From: Streptomyces ortus
GTDB lineage: Bacteria; Actinomycetota; Actinomycetes; Streptomycetales; Streptomycetaceae
DNA length: 64,000 bases
Direction: 5' to 3'
Assembly: GCF_026341275.1 (NCBI RefSeq)
Contig: NZ_JAIFZO010000001.1
Coordinates: 139,910-203,909, forward strand
Shown piece after piece: positions 27,214 through 36,475 of the stretch (the first letter of the stretch is position 1; every line of letters starts with the position of its first letter). Below the pieces are notes generated by a model. It saw only the letters and a program-made list of their open reading frames with translations, had not been told where the DNA came from and did no database searches. The position numbers were made by a program, and so were the translations under genes.

Positions 27214-28554
27214 TCAGATCCCGTGCGGCAGGCGTACGTACGTCACGGTGGTCTCGATCCCGCTGTCCACCAGGCGTCCCTGGGCGTCGAAGGCCTCTGT
27301 CCCGTCGCTCATCCCGAAGTCGTTGTCGTTGATCAGCGCGAGCGTGTCACGGTCCACGCGCGCGACGCCCTCGATCTTCCCGGGCACCCCTTCCACCATT
27401 CCGAGGTCGACGACCAGACGCTTGCGTAGCACGGGGACACCGGACGCGGCGGGGTCCTCCAACTGCTCAAGGGAGGGCGATGTCGTGCTGTCGTCCCACG
27501 CCTGCCCGAGGATGTCCGCACCGCGGCTCAGTTTCACGACCTGCAACCGGGCGGCCTTGTCGGTCCGCTCCTCGACCAGCAGTTCCTCACGACCGACGGC
27601 CACCACGGACGAGATCTTCAGCTCGGAGGTGTCGTCCTCGCCCGGGTCGACCGTGCCCACCGGGTCGAACCGGTAGGCGTACTCGGCGGTGACGGCCCGC
27701 TTCTTCGGCGAGAAGCGCAGTAGCCGCGCGGTCATGGACTCCTCGCCCGCATCGGTGTCCGGCAGGGACAGCGGGCTCTGCACGGCCAGCACCAGGTCGC
27801 CGCCCGGGAGCTGGGCGAGCCCTTCGAAGCCGCGGTTGATCTTCCGGTGCAGCAGGACCGCGGGCAGCGCCTCGACCACCGGATAGCCGGCACCGGTCAG
27901 GTTCAGCCCCTTCGGAACGTACCGGGTGAGTACCTTCCCGCGCGCGGAGACGTGGACCAAGGACGGCCCGTACTCGTCGACGAGCCAGAAACTACCGTCC
28001 TTGGAGCGCACGATCCCCTCGGTGTCCAGACCGTTCGGGTTGTACGGGAGCGGGGTCTGCGCGTCGTAGGAGTACGGAGCTTCGTCGCGGGCCTGCTGGT
28101 TGGGCAGGCCGGTGACGGGCTTGCCCGAACCGGTGGTTATCGGAATCGCGTCCAGTACCCTCACCGAGTCACCGGACACCCGGATCTTCACGATCGCCGG
28201 GTCGAAGCCGGGCACGGGAAAGGTCCGGCGCTTCTTGCCGTCCACCTTGATCTGGCCGTTGGGGCCGCGGTCGGTGACGGTCCAGAACTCTCCCTTGCGG
28301 CCCGAGGGGTAGATATCGCTCCCGATACCGCCCAGGTCCACACCCCGGTCATCGGCCACCGTGCCCGACAGCAGCCCGTTGCTGAACGAGCCGAGGGGAA
28401 TGTCGCCGAGCGTCGCGGAGGCCGTGACCCGCGCGTTCCCCGAGGGCGCCCCGACCGCGGGACCCGCCACCACGAGAGCGGCCAGCACGGCGAGAGGGAC
28501 ACCCGTGGCGACGGAACGGTGGACACGGCGCCGGCCTGCGGCGTACGGGGACAT
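27214..28554 (-). CDS. Secreted esterase-like phytase-family protein
   Basis: A 446-residue protein with an Arg-rich start and a signal peptide (VHRSVATGVPLAVLAALVVAGPAVGAPSG). The body shows the esterase-like-activity-of-phytase pattern: SNGLLSGTVADDRGVDLGGIGSDI, FWTVTDRGPNGQI, GLDTEGIVRSKDGSFWLVDEYGPSL, GFEGLAQLPGGDLVLAVQSPL and ALINDNDFG. These are exported beta-propeller proteins, some with phosphatase or esterase activity. ATG 28554 follows aggagg. It is convergent with the Pro-rich membrane protein gene. Confidence 0.85.
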   Translation of the reverse strand: MSPYAAGRRRVHRSVATGVPLAVLAALVVAGPAVGAPSGNARVTASATLGDIPLGSFSNGLLSGTVADDRGVDLGGIGSDIYPSGRKGEFWTVTDRGPNGQIKVDGKKRRTFPVPGFDPAIVKIRVSGDSVRVLDAIPITTGSGKPVTGLPNQQARDEAPYSYDAQTPLPYNPNGLDTEGIVRSKDGSFWLVDEYGPSLVHVSARGKVLTRYVPKGLNLTGAGYPVVEALPAVLLHRKINRGFEGLAQLPGGDLVLAVQSPLSLPDTDAGEESMTARLLRFSPKKRAVTAEYAYRFDPVGTVDPGEDDTSELKISSVVAVGREELLVEERTDKAARLQVVKLSRGADILGQAWDDSTTSPSLEQLEDPAASGVPVLRKRLVVDLGMVEGVPGKIEGVARVDRDTLALINDNDFGMSDGTEAFDAQGRLVDSGIETTVTYVRLPHGI

Positions 28555-28745
28555 GGGGCCTCCTGGTGCACAAGTTCGATGACTGTCGCCAGATTTCGCC
28601 CTCGCGTCGAACACCGTACGGCCGCTGGATGAACGCCGGGCGTCCAGCGCTCATCCGGTGAGCGCGGACCACGTCCTGCCCGCCCCGCGAACCGTTGCCC
28701 CGCCGCTCCCGCGACGCGTGACCGTTTCCGCCCCTCTGCCAGGCG

Positions 28746-30029
28746 TCACTCCCGCCCGTCGGCCAGGGCCAGGGCCGTCGCCGGGTCCTGGGAGGCCGGG
28801 CCGACGGGAGCCCAGCGGCCCCCTTCCTTGCGGTACGGCCACCAACGGCCGTCCGGCCCCAGCCGCAGCTGGCTCTGCCCGTCGGCGGCGGTCCAGCGAC
28901 TGCGGGACGCGCGCAGGACAGGCCGCTCGTCCTCCTCCCAGGCCGACTCCAGGGCGGCACGCGCGCGTGCAAGCGGTTCCGCGTCCGCCGGCCGGTCCGA
29001 CTCCAGTACGTCGAGTGCGGACGCACCCCCGTACTCCCAGGAGCGGACCGCGAGCGCCAAGCCCTCACGATCGCGCCCCGACCCTTCGGCGAGCCGGGCG
29101 GCCACCGGGACCTCGGGCCCGCCCGAGGCCAGCCGTACGGCATCCTGCGCGGGCGTCAGTTCGGCCTCCGGGGCGCGCTGTTCGTGGCCCGCGCTGAGCG
29201 CGTCGACAATCAGCCGGTGTGCTTCAACGGCCGCCTGAGCCGCCAGGAACTCCAGGGCGGCCGGATCGACCCCGGCCCCGGGATCCGTCTCCGTGTCCAG
29301 CGACGGCGGCAAACCCGGCTCCACGGGCACCTCAGGCGCCTCGGGCAGCGGCGGCAGAATCTCTCCCGCCGCGTACGCCTCAGCGGCGTCCACGCCCGCG
29401 TAGGTCGCCTCTCGCACCGTCTCCTGCCGCACCGCGGCGGCGGTGGACCCGGAGACACTGCGCAGTTGCAACTCGTCGAGGAGTTGGCGCTCACCACGGC
29501 CGCGCAGGAGAAACAGCACGAAGGGGTCCTGGTCGAGCAGTCGCGCCACCTGGTAGCAGAGCGCGGCGGTGTGACCGCAGTGGTCCCACGCGTCGCAGTC
29601 GCACTCCGCCTCCAGATCGCCGAGGCCCGGCAGGAGTTCGACACCGGCTGTGGCCGCGTCCTCGACCAGATGCGGCGGCATCTCGCGGTCGAGCAGCGCC
29701 GCGATGTGCCCCGCCCGTTCGACCGCCATGCCGAGGAACCGGTCCCACTGCTCCTCGGACAGCTCCGGGAGCAGGACGTCCGCGCGATGCGCTGTGTGGT
29801 CGCGGTCGTTGACCACGGCGGTTACGCGCCCGGGGCGTACCGACACGGCGCCCACGGCTCCCGCGCGCGCGAGACGGCGGCCCGCCTTCAACTGCTTCAG
29901 GTCCAGCGTGGCGTCCTCCAGCGCCTTGAGCCAAGCCTGCCCCCACCAGCTCTGGGCGAAGCTCCGGCCCTGCGCGGGCAGCAGGGCGGCGAAAACGCGC
30001 TCCGCGGTGTTCTCGTACGGATCGCTCAT
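28746..30029 (-). CDS. SWIM zinc-finger protein
   Basis: A 427-residue protein starting MSDPYENTAERVFAALLPAQ. The SWIM zinc finger is seen as CDCDAWDHCGH (C-x-C-x5-C-x-H) near residues 145-157. The N-terminal part contains the usual FAQSWWGQAWLKALE and RAGAVGAVSVRPGRVTAVV motifs. The C-terminal half is acidic and Ala-rich. Its start overlaps the stop of the SNF2 helicase by ATGA (30026-30029), so the two are translated together. In actinobacteria this pair is a conserved two-gene unit, thought to act on DNA or chromatin-like complexes; the exact role is unknown. Confidence 0.9.
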   Translation of the reverse strand: MSDPYENTAERVFAALLPAQGRSFAQSWWGQAWLKALEDATLDLKQLKAGRRLARAGAVGAVSVRPGRVTAVVNDRDHTAHRADVLLPELSEEQWDRFLGMAVERAGHIAALLDREMPPHLVEDAATAGVELLPGLGDLEAECDCDAWDHCGHTAALCYQVARLLDQDPFVLFLLRGRGERQLLDELQLRSVSGSTAAAVRQETVREATYAGVDAAEAYAAGEILPPLPEAPEVPVEPGLPPSLDTETDPGAGVDPAALEFLAAQAAVEAHRLIVDALSAGHEQRAPEAELTPAQDAVRLASGGPEVPVAARLAEGSGRDREGLALAVRSWEYGGASALDVLESDRPADAEPLARARAALESAWEEDERPVLRASRSRWTAADGQSQLRLGPDGRWWPYRKEGGRWAPVGPASQDPATALALADGRE

Positions 30030-32914
30030 CGGGCGCCTCCACGCAGTTCCACCAGGTCGGCCAGTTGTGCGTCGGTGAGTTCCGTGAGGGCCGACTCCCC
30101 GGCTCCGAGCACCGCGTCCGCCAACTCCCGTTTGCGCAGCAGCATGTCCGCGATGCGGTCCTCGATCGTCCCCTCGGCGATCAACCGGTGCACCTGTACC
30201 GGCCGCGTCTGGCCGATGCGGTACGCGCGGTCGGTGGCCTGGGCCTCGACGGCCGGGTTCCACCAGCGGTCGTAGTGCACGACATGCTCGGCCCGCGTCA
30301 GGTTCAGGCCGGTGCCCGCGGCCTTCAACGACAACAGGAAGACGGGCACTTCGCCGTTCTGGAAGCGCTCGACCATGGCCTCGCGCTCGGGAACGGGCGT
30401 ACCCCCGTGCAGGAACTGCGAGTGCACACCGCGCGCGTTCAGATGCCGCTCGATCAGGCGGGCCATGCGCACGTACTGAGTGAAAACCAGAACACACGCC
30501 CCCTCGGAGAGGATGGTGTCGAGCAGCTCGTCCAGCAGCTCCAGCTTTCCGGAGCGCCCGGCGATCTTCGGCCGCTCCTCCTTGAGGTACTGCGCCGGGT
30601 GGTTGCAGATCTGCTTCAGCCCGGTGAGCAGCTTCACGATCAGCCCGCGCCGCGCCATACTGTCGGCGCCCGAGATCTCCGCGAGGGTCTCGCGGACCAC
30701 GGCCTCGTACAGACCCGCCTGTTCCGTGGAGAGGGACACCGCGCGGTCGGTCTCCGTCTTCGGCGGGAGCTCCGGCGCGATCCCGGGATCGGATTTGCGG
30801 CGGCGCAGCAGAAACGGCCGCACGAGCCGGGCGAGCCGGTCCGCCGCCCCCGGATCCCGCCCGCCCTCGACGGCCTTCGCGTACTGGGTGCGGAACGTGC
30901 CGAGCCTGCCCAGCAGACCCGGTGTCGTCCAGTCGAGGATCGCCCACAGCTCGGAGAGGTTGTTCTCCACCGGAGTGCCGGTGAGCGCCACACGCGCGCG
31001 TGCGTCGATCCTCCGCAGCTGCCGGGCGGTGTCCGAGTACGGGTTCTTCACATGCTGTGCCTCGTCCGCGACGACCATGCCCCAGGAGGCGTCCGCCAGA
31101 CGTGCCGTGTCGAGCCGCATGGTGCCGTAGGTCGTGAGGACGAACTCGCCATCGGCCAGGTTCTCCAGGCTCCGCCGGGCCCCGTGGAAGCGGCGGACGG
31201 GAAAGCCGGGAGCGAACCTCTCGATCTCGCGCTGCCAGTTGCCCATCAGGGACGTCGGACAGACGACGAGCGTGGGGCCCGCCGCCGACTCGTCGCTCTG
31301 CCGGTGCAGATGCAGCGCGATGAGCGTGATCGTCTTGCCGAGACCCATGTCGTCCGCGAGACAGCCGCCCAGCCCCAGGGACGTCATCCGGGCCAGCCAG
31401 TTCAGCCCGCGGAGCTGGTAGTCGCGCAAGGTCGCGGCCAGCGCGGGCGGCTGTCCGACCGGCTCCTGCCCCTCCGGGTCCGCAAGATGGTCCCGCAGCG
31501 TCGCCAGCCATCCCGTGGGCCGTACGTCGACCCTGCGGCCCTCGACCTCCGTTGAGCCCGTGAGGACGGCGCTCAGCGCGTCGACGGGTGTCAGCTTGCG
31601 GTCCTGCTGGGTTCGGGCGCGGCGCACCTCCTGCGGATCGACGAGGACCCACTGGTCACGCAGCCGCACCATGGGGCGGTTCGTCTCGGCGAGCCGGTCC
31701 AGCTCCGCACGCGTCAACTGCTGGTCCCCGAGGGCGAACCACCAGGAGAACGTGAGAAGTGCGTCGGCGGACAGGAAGGAGGGCGTGTCCGAGGAGGGTC
31801 CGCGACCGGTCTGCTCGTCGTCCGGGGGGCCGATGACGGCGCGGGCCGTCAGCTTGTGTGACAGTTCCCTGGGCCAGTGCACCTCCACACCGGCCGCCGT
31901 GAGGGATCGTGCCCCTTCCCCGAGGAGTTCGGTGACCTCGTCGTCGGCGAGTTCGATCGAGTCGGGCACGCTCGCCGACAGCAGGGGCGTGAGTGGTGTC
32001 CAGGCCCTGGCGGCGCGGCGCAGCGCGAGCAGGGCGTCCATCCGCGCGCGCGGGCCGAAGGACTGACTCGTCCCGCTCCACACCTCGGCCGCGTCCGCCA
32101 GCAGGGCCGGGTCGCTGACGCTGTGCAGTTGCAGGACCGCGCGGAACGGCAGCCGGTCCTCGTCGGACACGGCCGACGCGAGGCCCGGTACCTCGACGCG
32201 CAGCGAGATCCGTACGCCGGCGTCGTGTCCCGCCGCGACGTCGGCCGCCCACGCGCGGTGCTCGGGCACGTGCTGCGGCTCGGCGGCGGCGAAGGCCCGG
32301 CCACCCGCGGCGAGTGGCGCCGCGGGTGAGCGGGGGAGGGTGTCGGCGACAGCGTCCAGGAAGGCGCGCAGCAGCCACTCCGGATCGGGCAGCCGCAGCG
32401 GTTCGCTCACGTCGACGGGCACCGCGTGGGCGTGCGGCGGCATCGCGGCGGCCAACTCGCGGATCCGCTCCAGATCCGGCGAGCCCAGGGGGCCCGCACG
32501 CCACGCATCGTGGTCCCCGGAGCTCAGGCCGGGCAGCAGCAGTCCACGCGCGGCGAATTGCAGCGCCAGTACGGCCGCGGCACCCCAGAAGACGGTCGAA
32601 CCGTGGGCCCGCGCGGCGGTACGCGCGCGTGTGAGCACCGGGAGCGCCATCCGCACCGGCAGGACGAGGGCCGGTACCGTCACCAACTCGACCCCGCCCT
32701 CGCAGGGAAGGACGACGGACAACTCCTCCACGGCGTCGTGGCCGAAGCCGGAACCGATCGCTGGGAGCTCCTCACCGTCGGGCAACCAGAAGGCGACGCT
32801 GCCCGTGCGGGCCGGATCGGCGGGAACGAAGACGGCGCGGCAGCGCGCCAGTTCGGAGATCTCGGAGGGAGTGGGGGCAGGAATCCTCTGCACAGGGATG
32901 AGCGTGTTCCTCAA
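30026..32914 (-). CDS. SNF2-family DEAD/DEAH helicase
   Basis: A 962-residue SWI2/SNF2 ATPase. The N-terminal half (about 1-470) is an SNF2-associated bacterial domain. The ATPase core has DDMGLGKTITLIALHLH (Walker A), VVADEAQHVKNP (DEAQ), ALTGTPVENNLSELW, then helicase motifs IV-VI (VLVFTQYVRMARLIERHL, YDRWWNPAVEAQATDRAYRIGQTRPVQVHRL). It is a DNA translocase. The longest frame begins with TTG 32914; an in-frame GTG at 32893 is the alternative and neither has a strong RBS. Coupled to the SWIM protein gene downstream. Confidence 0.93.
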   Translation of the reverse strand: MRNTLIPVQRIPAPTPSEISELARCRAVFVPADPARTGSVAFWLPDGEELPAIGSGFGHDAVEELSVVLPCEGGVELVTVPALVLPVRMALPVLTRARTAARAHGSTVFWGAAAVLALQFAARGLLLPGLSSGDHDAWRAGPLGSPDLERIRELAAAMPPHAHAVPVDVSEPLRLPDPEWLLRAFLDAVADTLPRSPAAPLAAGGRAFAAAEPQHVPEHRAWAADVAAGHDAGVRISLRVEVPGLASAVSDEDRLPFRAVLQLHSVSDPALLADAAEVWSGTSQSFGPRARMDALLALRRAARAWTPLTPLLSASVPDSIELADDEVTELLGEGARSLTAAGVEVHWPRELSHKLTARAVIGPPDDEQTGRGPSSDTPSFLSADALLTFSWWFALGDQQLTRAELDRLAETNRPMVRLRDQWVLVDPQEVRRARTQQDRKLTPVDALSAVLTGSTEVEGRRVDVRPTGWLATLRDHLADPEGQEPVGQPPALAATLRDYQLRGLNWLARMTSLGLGGCLADDMGLGKTITLIALHLHRQSDESAAGPTLVVCPTSLMGNWQREIERFAPGFPVRRFHGARRSLENLADGEFVLTTYGTMRLDTARLADASWGMVVADEAQHVKNPYSDTARQLRRIDARARVALTGTPVENNLSELWAILDWTTPGLLGRLGTFRTQYAKAVEGGRDPGAADRLARLVRPFLLRRRKSDPGIAPELPPKTETDRAVSLSTEQAGLYEAVVRETLAEISGADSMARRGLIVKLLTGLKQICNHPAQYLKEERPKIAGRSGKLELLDELLDTILSEGACVLVFTQYVRMARLIERHLNARGVHSQFLHGGTPVPEREAMVERFQNGEVPVFLLSLKAAGTGLNLTRAEHVVHYDRWWNPAVEAQATDRAYRIGQTRPVQVHRLIAEGTIEDRIADMLLRKRELADAVLGAGESALTELTDAQLADLVELRGGAR

Positions 32915-33279
32915 TTTTGACTACCTGGGGTGGAAGTCGCCGAGGATACAGTGCGGCGATGGCTGAGCCAAGCGTCCAACCTGGTGATGCCGGTCACTTC
33001 TCGTTCGTCGTAATGTGAGGCATGCTCAGGAACAGATGGTGCTCGATCTGGTACCGAGACCGTCGGCGACCATGGCGCCACCTCCCGGGCCCGCGAGGGA
33101 AAGCCCGACCGTGGGGGTGGACCTGAGGCCCCGAGGAGCACGTACGAGGTCGGAGAACCCCTCAGGGGCGAGTAGGGGTACACCTCAGGGTCGTATCAGG
33201 GTCGGGGTTCGGAACCGGGGGGAACGCGGGTCCGTTCTCAGAACAGAGAGCGGCAGTGGCCGCTAAGGAGGCTACGCAC
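32915..33279. other. Divergent intergenic region, 365 bp
   Basis: Lies between the SNF2 helicase start and a small membrane protein. Near the small gene there are related motifs ccctcaggggcgag, acctcagggtcg and atcagggtcgg (33160-33202) and an inverted motif ggttcggaacc (33206-33216). These suggest regulatory sites for the small gene. No coding gene is recognised. Confidence 0.45.
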
Positions 33280-33462
33280 ATGTCAAGGAACGCGAAAATA
33301 GCCGCAGGCGGTGTCGCGGTCGGCATCATCCTGCTCTTCTGGCTGCCCTGGTGGGCCGCCCTGCTGATCGTCCTGGGAGTCCCCGCGGCGGCATATCTGA
33401 CGCTGGACCCCTCACAGCGGCGCAGGCTGCGCCGCGTCGGCCGCAAGGAACTCGGCCGCTGA
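33280..33462 (+). CDS. Small membrane protein, 60 aa
   Basis: A 60-residue protein: MSRNAKIAAGGVAVGIILLF, WLPWWAALLIVLGVPAAAYL, then a short basic cytoplasmic tail (RRRLRRVGRKELGR). Two hydrophobic helices form a hairpin. Similar short proteins are widespread in Streptomyces with no known role. ATG 33280 is chosen over GTG 33256 because aaggagg lies 8 nt upstream. The stop is followed by a 15-bp tandem repeat. Confidence 0.75.
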   Translation: MSRNAKIAAGGVAVGIILLFWLPWWAALLIVLGVPAAAYLTLDPSQRRRLRRVGRKELGR

Positions 33463-33479
33463 GGGACCACTTGCTGGAT

Positions 33480-33554
33480 CAGTTCCCCTTCGAGCACTTC
33501 CCCTTGGGACAGTTCCCTTTCGGACACTTCCCATTCGGACGCTTCCTCTTGGAC
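33480..33554 (+). repeat. 15-bp tandem repeat, 5 copies, coding for a pentapeptide pattern
   Basis: Units such as CAGTTCCCCTTCGAG and CACTTCCCTTTCGGA-like variants start at 33480, 33495, 33510, 33525 and 33540. On the plus strand they read QFPFE, HFPLG, QFPFG, HFPFG, RFLLD in a frame that ends at 33581 and is open back through the small membrane gene. No own start codon or RBS is seen, so it is listed as a repeat and not a gene. Confidence 0.8.
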
Positions 33555-33667
33555 AGTTCCTCTCCGGCGCACGGGAACTGACCTCGTCGCCGCTCGTGGG
33601 CTTCCCGACGGTGTGGCCCACGGCCGGCGACGGCGATATCGGCTGGTACTACTGCGGGGTGCCGGGT

Positions 33668-34546
33668 TCAGTTCGGGCGTACGGCCATCTTGTCCAGTGC
33701 CTCCAGAAGGCCGGGCAGTTCGGGCCCGCGGCCGACCGGAAGGATCTCTCCTGGCTTCTCGTCGAGCAGTACGAAGGCGATGTCGTCGGTCCGCGCCACC
33801 AACGACCAGCCGGGACCGTCGGCGCGCAGCGTCCGTGCGTCCCCCGGAGCGAAGGACGAGCGCACACGGCCGAGCGGCGGAGGAGTCTTCACGTACGAGT
33901 GTGCTTCGGAGAGAACGCGCTGGACACCGCTGAGCGGCGCCCGCCCGGCGGCCCGGTCGCCGACGTCTTCGTCCGCATGGCCCCCGCCGGTCCGGGCGGT
34001 CCCGTCACCGGAAGCGGGCTTCTCGTCGCCCGAAGCGGCGAATTCGCTCTCGTCGATCTGTTCACGCCAGGCGGCCCACTGCAGCGCGATCTCGTCCGCA
34101 CCGAGGCGCCGCTGGGCCGCTCCCCAGGCGGACGCGTCCGGGGGAGACAGTGGCGCCTGCTCCGCGATCTCGGGTGCGGGATCGTGCGGCGCGGGCACTC
34201 CGGGCGCCGCGACCGCCACGGCCAGCGGCCACCCGGGCAGCGCGGCCACCATCGAGCGGTCGTCGGGCGACAGGTCGTACTCCATGCCGCAGTCCCAGGA
34301 AGCGATGGCGACGGCCACCAGTGAGACGTCGTCGATGACAACGGTCCACCGCGCGCCGTCGCCGTCCTGTCCCAGTACGAGCCCGTACCCGTCGGCCAGG
34401 GGCGCGAGGCCGAGTGCGGCGCACGCTTCCGGATAGTCGTCGCCCAGCACGCTGGGGAACTGCGCCGGCGTCAAGAGCACCGCCGTCAGTACATACAGTG
34501 CGTCGTCGTCCCCGGTGGCAACGGCCTCGCCGTCCGTCCCGTCCAT
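33668..34546 (-). CDS. Conserved hypothetical protein
   Basis: A 292-residue soluble, acidic protein of unknown family. The N-terminal half (ALYVLTAVLLTPAQFPSVLGDDYPEA, GARWTVVIDDVSLVAVAIASWDCGMEYDLSP) and the C-terminal end (GWSLVARTDDIAFVLLDEKPGEILPV, LPGLLEALDKMA) look folded. A polar Gly/Ala/Asp linker lies between (about 175-215). No catalytic motif, signal peptide or membrane segment is visible. Codon use is typical of the genome. ATG 34546 gives the longest form and a plausible N-terminus. Confidence 0.65.
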   Translation of the reverse strand: MDGTDGEAVATGDDDALYVLTAVLLTPAQFPSVLGDDYPEACAALGLAPLADGYGLVLGQDGDGARWTVVIDDVSLVAVAIASWDCGMEYDLSPDDRSMVAALPGWPLAVAVAAPGVPAPHDPAPEIAEQAPLSPPDASAWGAAQRRLGADEIALQWAAWREQIDESEFAASGDEKPASGDGTARTGGGHADEDVGDRAAGRAPLSGVQRVLSEAHSYVKTPPPLGRVRSSFAPGDARTLRADGPGWSLVARTDDIAFVLLDEKPGEILPVGRGPELPGLLEALDKMAVRPN

Positions 34547-34643
34547 CCCAGCCTCCCCTCGCTACATCCGTCGGCGCACCCTAATGCGCGCTGCGGCCGT
34601 TGTCACGAGGCCGGAACACGCTCGGAGCTGCGTCCCTCCATCA

Positions 34644-34663
34644 GGGCCGGGGTTAAACGGCCC
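34644..34663. terminator. Short hairpin downstream of the 105-aa gene
   Basis: GGGCCG (34644-34649) and CGGCCC (34658-34663) with an 8-nt loop, about 65 bp past the stop of the 105-aa hypothetical gene on the minus strand. Modest stem, so tentative. Confidence 0.35.
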
Positions 34664-34728
34664 CCGGGGGTCGCGCTGATTCCGCTTTCTCCCCGCCCCC
34701 GTCCTTCCCGCCCTTCCCCCCTCAACTG

Positions 34729-35046
34729 TCAGGCGGCCGGCAGGCCGAGGAGCGTTCGGGCCACCGCGGTGGGCGACTCGTCGCGTTCTCGTGCGAGCGC
34801 GATGACAGCCCTCCACGCCAGCTCGTTCACGCCGAACGAAAGAGCTTCCGGCGACACCCAGGCCGCGGCCTCGTCGACCCCGTCCTGGTCGTCCTCGACC
34901 CCCGCTGCCACGTAGGCCGCCGCGGCTTCGAACAGGTTGTGCGTCTGCTTCTTCGGACGGGACTCGGCCGATGACGTAGGGCGCCCGGCCCCAGTCGGCC
35001 GCGGGCGTGCAAAGAGCTTCCGGAGTCGAGCCATCGTGCCGGACAT
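34729..35046 (-). CDS. Hypothetical protein, 105 aa
   Basis: A 105-residue protein: a basic N-terminus (MARLRKLFARPRP), a polar linker, and a helical C-terminal domain (NLFEAAAAYVAAGVEDDQDG, VSPEALSFGVNELAWRAVIALARERDESPTAVARTLLG). No known family recognised. ATG 35046 is preferred because ggggaagg is 8 nt upstream; GTG 35055 and ATG 35034 are in the same frame. Confidence 0.65.
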   Translation of the reverse strand: MSGTMARLRKLFARPRPTGAGRPTSSAESRPKKQTHNLFEAAAAYVAAGVEDDQDGVDEAAAWVSPEALSFGVNELAWRAVIALARERDESPTAVARTLLGLPAA

Positions 35047-35144
35047 TCGGGCCACCTTCCCCGCGTGCTGCTTCTTCGGTCATCGCCCAGCTGTCTCTGT
35101 TCAACGTAGAGTTGAAACTTCGACACCAGAAGGGGGCGGCGCCT

Positions 35145-35744
35145 TCAGGGTCGCTGTACGGCCAGTGCGAGGAAACGGGCGTCCTCGTCCACGTACGACG
35201 TCAAGCGCCAGCCGGAGGCGGACAGGAGCGGGCCGAGGTTGGCCTCCGCCCGCAGGTCGTCCGGGGTGACCCGCCGTCCCTGACGCGCCGCGAGGGCGGT
35301 CCGGCCGATCGGGTGGAAGAGCGCCAGGACTCCGCCGGGTCGTACGACCCGCGCCAACTCCCGCAGATTCTCGGCGGGGTTCGGGAGATGCGCGATGAGG
35401 CCGGCCGCGAAGACGGCGTGGAGGGACTCCGCGCGCAGCGGCAGGCGTGACACGTCAGCGAGGAGCAACTGCCCGGCCCCGTCACGGCCTGCCCGTACGG
35501 CCGCCGCCAGCATGGCCGGTGTCAGGTCGGCGCCCAGAACCGTGCCGGAAGGCCCCACGGCCCCTCTGAGTGCAGGCAGGGCCCGTCCCGTGCCGCAACC
35601 CGCGTCCAGCACGTGATCACCCTTCCGTAGCCCCAGCTCGGAGACGGCTGCCGCGTACGCCGGGCCGTCGTCGGGGAACCGGTCGTCCCAGCCGGCCGCG
35701 CGGGCCGAGAAGAATTCCTGGACATGCGTGTGGTCGTCGCTCAT
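35145..35744 (-). CDS. Class I SAM-dependent methyltransferase
   Basis: A 199-residue small-molecule methyltransferase of the Methyltransf_11/UbiE-like group. Motif I is HVLDAGCGTGRALPAL, motif II GTVLGADLTPAMLAAA, post-motifs LLADVSRLPLRAESLHAVFAAGLIAHLPNP and ELARVVRPGGVLALFHPIGR. It would transfer a methyl group from SAM to an unknown acceptor. ATG 35744 is chosen, but ATG 35753 is also possible; neither has a good RBS. Longer in-frame extension is repeat-derived. Confidence 0.85.
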   Translation of the reverse strand: MSDDHTHVQEFFSARAAGWDDRFPDDGPAYAAAVSELGLRKGDHVLDAGCGTGRALPALRGAVGPSGTVLGADLTPAMLAAAVRAGRDGAGQLLLADVSRLPLRAESLHAVFAAGLIAHLPNPAENLRELARVVRPGGVLALFHPIGRTALAARQGRRVTPDDLRAEANLGPLLSASGWRLTSYVDEDARFLALAVQRP

Positions 35745-35842
35745 GCACCGCATGGTCTCGCATCGCACGGCGAGCGACGCGTTCGAACGGCGACGCGTTC
35801 GAACGGCGACGCGACCGAGCGGTGATTCGGTCGGCTGACGGA

Positions 35843-35890
35843 CCGGTCGGCTGGAGGGTCGGTCGGCCAATGGGCCCTCCAGCCGACCGG
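35843..35890. terminator. 16-bp perfect hairpin
   Basis: CCGGTCGGCTGGAGGG (35843-35858) and CCCTCCAGCCGACCGG (35875-35890) pair perfectly around a 16-nt loop. It lies 62 bp downstream of the stop of the F420/FMN-type oxidoreductase gene (minus strand) and before the methyltransferase gene, so it should end the oxidoreductase transcript. Confidence 0.75.
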
Positions 35891-35951
35891 ACGCTCGGCC
35901 TGCGCCGGTCCGTCCCGTCTCGTTCCGGGGGTCGGACGGGGACCGGAGGGG

Positions 35952-36380
35952 TCAGTCGGAGACCGAGCCCTCCGCCAGGACCTTCTCGATCCTCACGCGT
36001 ACGACGAGTTCGCCGGGTACGCCGTTGCGGGCCGCGAACTCCTCGGCGCGCTCCTCGCCCATGTACCGGCTGCCGATCCGTCCCGCCCAGAGCCGGACGT
36101 CATCGAGGTCCTCCGAGATCCGGGCCCGCCCCTGTACGACGACGTACGCGAACGGCGGCCGGTCGTCGTCCACACACAGGGCCACCCGGCCGTCCCGAGC
36201 GAGATTTCGCCCCTTGACGGTGTCCTTTCCCGTGTTGAAGACCAGGTCGTCGCCGTCCAGCACGAACCAGATCGGTGCCACATGCGGGCGCCCGTCGGCC
36301 CGGACGGTCGACAGCTTGCCAGTGCGGGTTCCGTGCGAGACGAACGCCCGCCATTCCTCATCGGTCATCTTGTGTGCCAT
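35952..36380 (-). CDS. PPOX-class F420-dependent oxidoreductase (pyridoxamine 5'-phosphate oxidase fold)
   Basis: A 142-residue split-barrel flavin/deazaflavin protein. The pattern MTDEEWRAFVSHGTRTGKLSTVRADGRPHVAPIWFVLDGDDLVFNT, split here as seen, followed by KGRNLARDGRVALCVDDDRPPFAYVVVQGRA, is that of the actinobacterial F420-binding PPOX family. Substrate is unknown. ATG 36380 follows aaggagg. It is divergent from the roadblock gene with 95 bp between starts. Confidence 0.85.
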   Translation of the reverse strand: MAHKMTDEEWRAFVSHGTRTGKLSTVRADGRPHVAPIWFVLDGDDLVFNTGKDTVKGRNLARDGRVALCVDDDRPPFAYVVVQGRARISEDLDDVRLWAGRIGSRYMGEERAEEFAARNGVPGELVVRVRIEKVLAEGSVSD

Positions 36381-36475
36381 GCCCCTATCCTCCTTGCCCG
36401 GAGGGCGACGGTGGGGAAGGCTGGTCGATCGGATCCTCCGGCCAGGGGGAGCCACACATCACGGGGAGACGGATC

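Noticed and set aside
28746..31652. Single 968-codon protein covering the SWIM gene
   Set aside because: The part before 30029 is antisense-free but out of frame with the strongly supported SNF2 helicase; the SWIM protein starts at ATG 30029 with an ATGA overlap.
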